26,387 bases of DNA from a virus. Of this stretch, positions 14,167-20,489 are shown piece after piece (positions within the stretch are counted from its first letter, which is position 1; the number at the start of each line of letters is the position of its first letter). Location of the stretch: IMG/VR virus record IMGVR_UViG_3300026209_000702, positions 1 to 26,387 of that record; one strand, given 5' to 3'. The notes beneath the pieces are model-generated. The model made no database searches and had not been told where the DNA came from. It worked only from the letters and a program-made list of their open reading frames with translations. A program made the translations under genes and the position numbers.

Positions 14167-14251
14167 GAATGTAAGGAATATAACTAAGTTGCGAAGTTAT
14201 ATACATCATAGATGTTATAATAATTATGTAATAGAATAAACACTCTTTCAT
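14120..14251 (-). CDS. Possible 43-residue membrane peptide
   Basis: A 43-codon ORF whose ATG overlaps the stop of the 46-residue gene (ATGA). Residues 4-22 are hydrophobic (LFYYIIIITSMMYITS-like), suggesting one membrane helix. Its end overlaps the start of the HExxH gene in another frame. The gap is otherwise empty, which favours a real gene, but AT-rich sequence could give this by chance. Confidence 0.4.
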   Translation of the reverse strand: MKECLFYYIIIITSMMYITSQLSYIPYIHARQGIPNKYNYAIE

Positions 14252-14388
14252 TTTGTTTGTTCCTTTTGAAATTCTGCTAGTATAACGAGAAGACGTTCAT
14301 ATTGTTTTGGTGTTAGTTTTCTTAACTTTTCAATACTTGCTCCATCGAATCCCATCTTGTACATTTCACTATGACCTATTGCTTTCAT
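14248..14388 (-). CDS. 46-residue protein coupled to the TGT-like gene
   Basis: A short ORF whose ATG overlaps the stop of the TGT-like gene by the ATGA arrangement, a strong sign of coupled translation. The sequence is soluble and basic: KAIGHSEMYKMGFDGASIEK, then KLRKLTPKQYERLL and a polar end. It looks like a helical adaptor of about two helices. No family is known to me. Its tight link suggests a role with the transglycosylase. Confidence 0.65.
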   Translation of the reverse strand: MKAIGHSEMYKMGFDGASIEKLRKLTPKQYERLLVILAEFQKEQTK

Positions 14389-15884
14389 ACTGTTTGTTCT
14401 AGTTCTTCAAGTTGATCATCATGCTCGTCAAATGCTTCGCTATCATTATCAGTACCAGCATCTTCTGTATCAAATAAATTTGTAAATGTTGTTGCTGAAC
14501 TTTTACGTAATCTACCCTTACTAAATTCAGATAAGAACGGAGTTGCTTTTTCAATTACATCCATTGGTGTTTGACTACGAAATACTTCTTTAGCAAGTTC
14601 TACAAAGTATATTACATTACGTGGAACCCAAGTGTCATACTCGTCCTGTCCTTTTTTAACTTTAGACCATTGTGTAACTGGCGGTTGGTGTAATGAGCAT
14701 GCCATATCCGCTAATGCATTTGCTCGTTGTACACTTTCAATATGTTGATACACGTTGTGTCCCATTTGTAAAAAATACGAAAAAGAGTCCCAACTTGATT
14801 TACCCTCTTTACCTAGTTTATTTAAATCTCCAGGTTTATACCAGCAAACATCGCCCATTGTCATACGTTCTGCTATTGGACTATTCCAAGGTAATGGAAT
14901 TTTACTACCACTTAATCGCTTATCGTCAATCATTTTATCCATAATATAACTATTACGATCATTTCTATGTACATGTTGTGTGTACATTTGTCCATGTGCG
15001 GTTGCAATAAACGGACTTGCACAATCATATGTAACAGTAAAATCTTCGTTAATAGTACTTCTTATTTCACGTTGTAGTGCAGTAAGAGCAACACCAAATT
15101 CTAACTTGGATGAACCTAAAAAGTGCATTAAATCACGTTCGCCCTTTTCAAGTAATTTTTCGTCACGTAAATTAATAAGCCTGCGTAATATCAATTTAAA
15201 GTCTTGCATGTTATTACCGCCCATTCCCCAACCTTCAAATGGAAGATTTTTAACTTCGTTATACCAAATATCTGCTTCTACATTATCGGAGCCTTGTAAA
15301 ACATTTAAAAATTTTGTTTGATGTTTTCGATGCTTCATGAAGAAAGCATTATTATATATTGTGCCGTCTAAACAATCTCGAAAACTATTCAATCCTGTTC
15401 TAGCATTTAATGGAGGCCTGGCGGCCCAAGTAGGTATGTCTAGTATCATTGAATAATCGGCAGTATGTTCTAACCAATTAAGTAGTTTGGTTCTAACTGT
15501 ATCAGCACTACCTTCATAAAATTTATCCCAATCAAATTTAATAATACCTTTGGCAATTTGAAAGCCACCGCTATCGCCTATTATAAGTGTATTATTTCGA
15601 TCACGTTTTTGTACCATACTTTCACTAATATCGCTTTTTGCAATATCTAGTTGAGCATGTCCTGCTGAATATAAAGCCCATTTATACTTAAAGTATCCTT
15701 TATCAGCATTTAAAAAATTCATACCTTCAATACCATTTTCAAACTCTACTGGTATTCTATCCTTAGGTACATATTCTTCGTGTTGTTGTTTGGATATAAA
15801 TGCATTATAGAAACCACTTATGCTTGGTAAAAATACTGCATAATCGTTATTAGATTCTGTTAGGTTTTGTAAGGTCTTTGTCAT
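14385..15884 (-). CDS. TGT/DpdA-like guanine transglycosylase
   Basis: A 499-residue tRNA-guanine transglycosylase superfamily protein. Core features align with bacterial TGT: Asp104 in GDSGGFQ (general acid/base), VLQG at 195-198, GWGMGGN at 219-224, and Asp287 in TYDCASP, the position of the catalytic nucleophile. It is longer than bacterial TGT (about 375) with an acidic C-terminal tail, and I see no CxCxxC zinc site. Such divergent phage enzymes (DpdA) swap guanine in DNA for 7-deazaguanines; canonical TGT acts on tRNA. With folE, queD-like and queE present, a DNA-modifying role is the leading idea. Confidence 0.8.
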   Translation of the reverse strand: MTKTLQNLTESNNDYAVFLPSISGFYNAFISKQQHEEYVPKDRIPVEFENGIEGMNFLNADKGYFKYKWALYSAGHAQLDIAKSDISESMVQKRDRNNTLIIGDSGGFQIAKGIIKFDWDKFYEGSADTVRTKLLNWLEHTADYSMILDIPTWAARPPLNARTGLNSFRDCLDGTIYNNAFFMKHRKHQTKFLNVLQGSDNVEADIWYNEVKNLPFEGWGMGGNNMQDFKLILRRLINLRDEKLLEKGERDLMHFLGSSKLEFGVALTALQREIRSTINEDFTVTYDCASPFIATAHGQMYTQHVHRNDRNSYIMDKMIDDKRLSGSKIPLPWNSPIAERMTMGDVCWYKPGDLNKLGKEGKSSWDSFSYFLQMGHNVYQHIESVQRANALADMACSLHQPPVTQWSKVKKGQDEYDTWVPRNVIYFVELAKEVFRSQTPMDVIEKATPFLSEFSKGRLRKSSATTFTNLFDTEDAGTDNDSEAFDEHDDQLEELEQTV

Positions 15885-16374
15885 GTTTTAATCTTTCTCC
15901 AACAATTCTATCATAGTAGCCTTTGTCCCAATATGAGTAATAATTTGTTTTGTTTTGTAACCATGTAGCCTTTTGATTAAGATCACTTAATGTTTGTATA
16001 AGGATCATTGCTAAACCTGGATTACCGTGTGTTAACCCAGCAATGTATCCTTCGCTATCGTCTGGATGTGATGGATACAAATATAAGTCTTGTTTGATTG
16101 CAAAGTCTTGCCATTTTTCGCAAAACTCATCTAACTGTTTTGATGTAAACTCTTTAGAATCAGTAACACATAATACAAGTTTTTTATGTGGTGGATAATT
16201 TTTAATGTAGCCTTCAGCAACTACGAGCGTATTTTTGCCATGTTTTACAAACTCAACCTCGCCCTTATCTAAGCCTATCCGAGCAAAAGGACACATCGGC
16301 ATGCCCCCCATCTCGGGATTTGATTTAGTAACATGCTCTACTAATTCATCTAATTTTTTATCAATATTTTTCAT
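15850..16374 (-). CDS. Hypothetical protein with CPFA motif
   Basis: A 174-residue protein with MPMCPFARIGLDKGEVEFV near residue 28, then a strand/helix pattern (LVLCVTDSKEFTSKQLDEFCEKW) and YLYPSHPDD. The CPFA motif recalls the DUF1415 family, but this is weak. It starts 4 nt into the end of the clamp gene (ATGA) and overlaps the TGT-like gene by 35 nt, so the three are cotranscribed. Function unknown. Confidence 0.65.
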   Translation of the reverse strand: MKNIDKKLDELVEHVTKSNPEMGGMPMCPFARIGLDKGEVEFVKHGKNTLVVAEGYIKNYPPHKKLVLCVTDSKEFTSKQLDEFCEKWQDFAIKQDLYLYPSHPDDSEGYIAGLTHGNPGLAMILIQTLSDLNQKATWLQNKTNYYSYWDKGYYDRIVGERLKHDKDLTKPNRI

Positions 16375-17117
16375 TTACTCATCGCCGGTAATATATAGTC
16401 GTAGTTTGCTAAACCACTATCGATAGTAATTTGCAATGCACCTTTGTCGCTAAGTTTCATTACACAATTACCACTCATACCAAGTTTAAGAATACCTATA
16501 ACTTGATTTAATGGCCATGACCAAGTTTGTGTAAGTGTACCTTCAACATTATTTGCAAAGATACGTTTACCAAAATGTCCACTACCATCAGCAGTACCTA
16601 ATGTAAATACTAAATTTTTATTATCAGTACTTGCACTAAATGTCGGTTCTACTGTTCCGTAAATAGTTGCAACTTGAGCAAGCTCACTTACTTTTGGTTT
16701 TGTTGGTGTTACTGTTACATCCCAAGAAGCACCTTTAAACTTGACTGTTCGAAGTTGTTGATTTACAATTTCTTTGCTCATAAATCTATACTGATCTGTA
16801 TTACCATATTGGTCTTCGAAAGTTAAACTCTCTGGAACTTCTTCACCATTCATATTACGAGTTTTTACTTGTATATCGGTGTCTGCTTCTTGATAATTAT
16901 TTAGGCCTAATACGCCATTTAAAAACGTTAAGTTACCTAATCCAAATTCACCATTGAATTCACTTATGTTACTGTGAGTTGTTGCGTTTAAGATCACAGT
17001 TCTATCAGGATCCATTGCTTCAATTATAGTTGCTTTATCGTCTGAAGTGACTTTTGCAGATTCAATGAAACCAAGTCCTGCTGTATGCTTTACTATATCC
17101 AGAATTATATCTTTCAT
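16371..17117 (-). CDS. Sliding clamp, T4 gp45-like
   Basis: A 248-residue DNA polymerase processivity factor. The middle has GEFGLGNLTFLNGVLGL, like the gp45 core, and the C-terminus GALQITIDSGLANYDYILPA matches the usual clamp ending. It would form a ring that tethers the phage polymerase and, in T4, also activates late transcription. ATG at 17117 follows TAAAGGCAAAT. It is the first gene behind its own promoter, away from the polymerase gene, which is not the T4 order but is common in marine relatives. Confidence 0.85.
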   Translation of the reverse strand: MKDIILDIVKHTAGLGFIESAKVTSDDKATIIEAMDPDRTVILNATTHSNISEFNGEFGLGNLTFLNGVLGLNNYQEADTDIQVKTRNMNGEEVPESLTFEDQYGNTDQYRFMSKEIVNQQLRTVKFKGASWDVTVTPTKPKVSELAQVATIYGTVEPTFSASTDNKNLVFTLGTADGSGHFGKRIFANNVEGTLTQTWSWPLNQVIGILKLGMSGNCVMKLSDKGALQITIDSGLANYDYILPAMSK

Positions 17118-17147
17118 ATTTGCCTTTATTAGAATGTTTACTTAAAC

Positions 17148-17177
17148 ATTATAACATGTTATGATGCTAAATGTCAA
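17148..17177 (-). promoter_or_regulatory. Promoter of the sliding clamp operon
   Basis: Minus-strand TTGACA (17177-17172), 18-nt spacer, TATAAT (17153-17148), then a 30-nt leader to the clamp ATG at 17117. A 12-bp perfect palindrome overlaps the upstream edge of the -10 box. Confidence 0.75.
17151..17162. promoter_or_regulatory. Palindromic operator candidate, clamp promoter
   Basis: ATAACATGTTAT is a perfect 12-bp palindrome touching the -10 box. The same TAACATGTTA core lies at the same place in the dsbA-like promoter (24483-24492), so both promoters may share a regulator. Confidence 0.5.
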
Positions 17178-17958
17178 GTGTTTTAACAGAATAATCTATT
17201 CTGTTGAAGTCGTATGGACGACCTCGTGGGTTACTTAAAAAGTGTATACCATGCTCTTTTTCTTCCATAACATCATGCGAATGTCCGCTAATCCAATACT
17301 TAATTTTACTTGAGTATTTTTTTGCTATTGGCATAAATTTAGCATTACCATATAAACCATTTCTTACCTTTGGTCCGGGGTAATGAGTTGTACACATGGT
17401 TGGGTGTGCTACGACATGAGTAACAACTATTATTTTTTTCACTTTATCGTAAATGTTTTTGATTTGTTGTTCTAATTCGATTGCATCTTTTTTTGCAAGA
17501 TATGTAAAAAAATGGCGAAGTATTTCTGTATCAATTTTAAACCCTTCTCGTAGTTTCCAATCCTCTAAACATTCTTCCGGGTCAGTTCCATCAAATGTAT
17601 AATCCCACCAGCCATTACAACCAACAATACCAACATCACCTATTATGTTTTCTTGCATTGGAATATAATGTACATTTTCTAATACACCTATACAATCTAT
17701 TAAATCTTCTTTTACTGCTTCTACATTTAATCTGTTTGGTTGAAACTCGTGATTACCATCAACAAAATACACATCTTTATATATGTTACCTAAACGTATA
17801 AGGCTTGTATATACATCATTCTCGTCGCCGGTTTCAATATAATCTGAAATGTCGCCGGCAATTAAAATATAATCACTTTTTCGTGTAGTAGTCCAGTTCC
17901 ATCTTTGCTCGGGTTGCCAAGTATCTACATGTAAATCGGATACAAAGTCTATCTTCAT
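17167..17958 (-). CDS. Calcineurin-like metallophosphoesterase
   Basis: A 263-residue metallophosphoesterase with all motifs: SDLHVD (D-x-H), AGDISD, GNHEF, VVTHVVAHP and GHSHD. These bind two metal ions and hydrolyse phosphomono- or diesters; the substrate is not evident. I chose ATG at 17958, 4 nt after the stop of the Na/Pi gene, since the fold begins with KIDFVSDLH; an upstream ATG at 18000 would overlap that gene. It closes the long polymerase operon. Confidence 0.9.
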   Translation of the reverse strand: MKIDFVSDLHVDTWQPEQRWNWTTTRKSDYILIAGDISDYIETGDENDVYTSLIRLGNIYKDVYFVDGNHEFQPNRLNVEAVKEDLIDCIGVLENVHYIPMQENIIGDVGIVGCNGWWDYTFDGTDPEECLEDWKLREGFKIDTEILRHFFTYLAKKDAIELEQQIKNIYDKVKKIIVVTHVVAHPTMCTTHYPGPKVRNGLYGNAKFMPIAKKYSSKIKYWISGHSHDVMEEKEHGIHFLSNPRGRPYDFNRIDYSVKTLDI

Positions 17959-17962
17959 ATTG

Positions 17963-18463
17963 TTAAAATTTTGATATAAACCGTGATATTGGTTGTACAA
18001 ATGGAAGTAATGCCACTGCCATTACTGTATTAACTCCTGTATGTATAAGAGCTACCTGTCGTGTAATGCCCGTAGGCATTCCATCACTAACTAATATCCC
18101 TGCGATCCATACTGTACCTGTTGTGCCTACGTTTGCTCCTAGTATTGCGGCTACTGCTGAGGGCAACGGCAATGTTCCTGAAGCGACAAGTCCTATAACT
18201 GCTGTTGTTGTAAGGGATGATGATTGCCAAAGAAGTGTACAAACAATAGATCCAACAAACATATAATAAGGGTTCCCTAAAAACCATTCAAGTTGTTCTA
18301 AGCGACCCATTGACTTCATTCCACCTGAGAACAGTTTTAATCCTATGTAAAATACTACCAAACCGATGAGGGTTTGCATAACAGGATTATTAAATTCCAT
18401 AAAATTTTTACTCCATTTCTTATATTTCCACGAATCGTAGAGCTTTCTATGTTCCTTCTTCAT
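17963..18463 (-). CDS. Half-size Na/Pi cotransporter family protein
   Basis: A 166-residue membrane protein with the Na/phosphate cotransporter (NptA/PNaS) signature: Gln80-Ser81-Ser82-Ser83 (LLWQSSSLTTTAVIGL) and GANVGTTGT (109-116). Predicted helices are about 26-46, 66-80, 84-108 and 113-127, with a last one at 136-156. Cellular members have two such QSSS repeats and more than 300 residues; here only one repeat exists. It may act as a homodimer or modulate the host carrier. Phosphate uptake during infection is a plausible benefit. It sits in the long replication operon, 8 nt after the preceding gene. Confidence 0.85.
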   Translation of the reverse strand: MKKEHRKLYDSWKYKKWSKNFMEFNNPVMQTLIGLVVFYIGLKLFSGGMKSMGRLEQLEWFLGNPYYMFVGSIVCTLLWQSSSLTTTAVIGLVASGTLPLPSAVAAILGANVGTTGTVWIAGILVSDGMPTGITRQVALIHTGVNTVMAVALLPFVQPISRFISKF

Positions 18464-18471
18464 CCAGGTAT

Positions 18472-18720
18472 TTATGTACCTACGATCAATAAAGCAACTA
18501 TCCAGCCTGCCATTCCGTATCGCATATCAGACCATGACCATTTATGGGGTGGGTTTTTGGAATCCCAAAATTCTTTTGCCACTGTAATAACTAAGCCTGA
18601 TATAAGCAATGGTTTCCACCATACTGCTAATGTGGTAACACTAAATGCCCAAAAGAAATGTAATTGTTGTTCTTGGTATTTGTATAGTAATTGATCTAAC
18701 TTATCTAAAAATTTTTTCAA
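18472..18720 (-). CDS. Small membrane protein
   Basis: An 82-residue protein with two hydrophobic segments (FFWAFSVTTLAVWWKPLLIS and AGWIVALLIVG) and the intervening VITVAKEFWDSKNPPHKWSWSDMRYG. The H-x-x-x-F...KE-x-x-D...SD-x-x-x-G layout recalls YfiM/DUF2279-type phage membrane proteins. It is translationally coupled to the HIT gene (ATGA). Function unknown. Confidence 0.6.
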   Translation of the reverse strand: MKKFLDKLDQLLYKYQEQQLHFFWAFSVTTLAVWWKPLLISGLVITVAKEFWDSKNPPHKWSWSDMRYGMAGWIVALLIVGT

Positions 18721-19088
18721 TAATAGCCTTTTCCGGGGATAATATGTCTAACGCCTCCTCTGGGATTTTCCATGTCCCCTTCATATCTTGGTATTAAATG
18801 CATATGCATGTGGAAAATTGTTTGTCCAGCATATGCACCAATATTTATACCAACATTCCATCCGTCGCATTCTACTGTTTCTTTATACTCATTTGCTAAC
18901 ATATGCATAAATTCTAAATCGTATTTGGTTAAATCAAACCAACTTTCTACGTGCTTGTCAGGTATAATTAATGCATGTCCTGGAGATACAGGATACTGAT
19001 CTTTTATTAAAAAGCAGGTTTGAAATTCCTTTTCAAATCCTCGTATAATTCTATCTTCGGGTAGGTTACAAAATAAACAATCGTTCAT
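18717..19088 (-). CDS. HIT-family nucleotide hydrolase
   Basis: A 123-residue HIT protein. The histidine triad HMHMHLIPR places histidines at 93, 95 and 97. The N-terminus has CLFC (Cys4, Cys7), which in many HIT proteins binds zinc with a later histidine, and PGHALIIPDKHVESW is the standard beta region. HIT enzymes hydrolyse or transfer nucleotide monophosphates (AMP-lysine, Ap4A-type substrates). It overlaps its neighbours by 4 nt. A role in nucleotide salvage or in clearing nucleotide conjugates is plausible. Confidence 0.92.
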   Translation of the reverse strand: MNDCLFCNLPEDRIIRGFEKEFQTCFLIKDQYPVSPGHALIIPDKHVESWFDLTKYDLEFMHMLANEYKETVECDGWNVGINIGAYAGQTIFHMHMHLIPRYEGDMENPRGGVRHIIPGKGYY

Positions 19089-19906
19089 GTGTTATCCTCT
19101 ACAAATAGTTTAAAAATCTCATATTCACTCTGCATTTTAGGATTAAATTCTATATTTAAAGTGTCACATAACTCTTCAAAATTTATATTCATCATATCTA
19201 CAATTATACAAGTATTATGATTTATAAAATGATTATTGTAAAGTTCAGCGTTTGATGGTTGATGCATCAGTACTTGGTTATGCACTTCGTTTCTATATTC
19301 ATTATATCTATCAAGAGGAAGCAATTCCTTCCACGATCCGTGATATAGTGCTTGTAACTGCCAAAAATATAATACTCCTTGTTCTTTAAGTAATTCGTCA
19401 GCTCTGTTAAGATGTCTGGTAAGCATTTCATCTTTATATTCCGTATCTTTAAAATGATGATCATTACAATGGAACCACATGCTTTCACGAATCTGACTTG
19501 CATTAAACTCTCTTTTAAAATAAACATTTAACCAGAGATCAGTCATTAAGTCAGCATCTTCCATATATGTGTATATTTTAGTTAAACCATCACAAATCCA
19601 TTCAGTTTTATGCTCCCATTGACCGTAGGCATTACCTACTACACCGAAATTATATTTTGTAAAACTTTTAACATGAGCAGTTAATTCATCTACATTGCGT
19701 TTTTCGTCCTCTTGAATACAAATCAAATCATGTAAAAAATCACCATTGGATTTATCAGATACATTAGGATGATGATTGTCCCATGGATCTGCATTGGTAG
19801 AATCATATAAACAAAAATTAGAATCAATTGTGTTACTTTGTTGAAGTATCCATGCTAGAATACTTGCTATAAATTGATTATTATAGATATAAATTAAGTT
19901 TTTCAT
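19085..19906 (-). CDS. Hypothetical protein, sulfotransferase-like pattern
   Basis: A 273-residue protein. The N-terminus KNLIYIYNNQFIASILAWIL matches the strand-helix of the P-loop-like proteins at 12582 and 23152 but lacks the glycine loop. The C-terminus (MNINFEELCDTLNIEFNPKMQSEYEIF) resembles the sulfotransferase end. The centre is rich in aromatic and His residues. It overlaps the SGNH-like gene by 26 nt. If related, it is probably catalytically altered. I cannot assign a function. Confidence 0.55.
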   Translation of the reverse strand: MKNLIYIYNNQFIASILAWILQQSNTIDSNFCLYDSTNADPWDNHHPNVSDKSNGDFLHDLICIQEDEKRNVDELTAHVKSFTKYNFGVVGNAYGQWEHKTEWICDGLTKIYTYMEDADLMTDLWLNVYFKREFNASQIRESMWFHCNDHHFKDTEYKDEMLTRHLNRADELLKEQGVLYFWQLQALYHGSWKELLPLDRYNEYRNEVHNQVLMHQPSNAELYNNHFINHNTCIIVDMMNINFEELCDTLNIEFNPKMQSEYEIFKLFVEDNT

Positions 19907-20489
19907 TTACTATGGCTTGTCCTTTTTCATTTAAATGATTAGGTGATGTTCTACTATGAGTTGGATAATCTAATTGTGCGGGATGAAATTTATTAACATC
20001 TGGGTGTTTCATTATTTCACGTGGAAAATCGTTTCCTGCGTGTAAAAAATATTTATGGTCAACAAATTCTAATAATCGCGTTGCATCCATTACTAACAAA
20101 TAAGAAAAAAACTTTTGAAAGTAGGGTGAAAAATATTTCTTACGATAATCTTGCTCGTTTTTTGATAAAGGTACAATGGCTGGATGACCGTCTTTCCAAA
20201 ATGCATTAAACCTATTAGTGTTTGTCCAAAAGACTAAAATATAATTACAGTTATATCTGAGTGCCATTTTAATTTGCATGTAAATGTCATAATTACTAGC
20301 ACCACCACGTGAAAAATTATCAAGTGATGCTTGTCCAGTAAATCTATTACACCACAAATCTTCGTTTGTCATTGTTGATTCTTTATACTTTGCTTCGTTT
20401 TTATTCGTACCTTCATACCTATCAAAATCTGTTGCATACGAGCAACCACAAATTGCTAATTTACATCCACTGGGCACTTTTGTATACAT
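19881..20489 (-). CDS. SGNH/GDSL hydrolase-like protein
   Basis: A 202-residue protein. Block I is ICGCSYATD (Ser17), block II NFSRGGASNYD (Gly63, Asn66), block III VFWTNTNR, and block V SPNHLNEKG with the catalytic His. This fits SGNH esterases that remove acyl groups from glycans or lipids. It follows the polymerase gene, overlapping by 1 nt, and precedes the sulfotransferase-like protein. A role in modifying surface polysaccharide is possible. Confidence 0.7.
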   Translation of the reverse strand: MYTKVPSGCKLAICGCSYATDFDRYEGTNKNEAKYKESTMTNEDLWCNRFTGQASLDNFSRGGASNYDIYMQIKMALRYNCNYILVFWTNTNRFNAFWKDGHPAIVPLSKNEQDYRKKYFSPYFQKFFSYLLVMDATRLLEFVDHKYFLHAGNDFPREIMKHPDVNKFHPAQLDYPTHSRTSPNHLNEKGQAIVNEKLNLYL

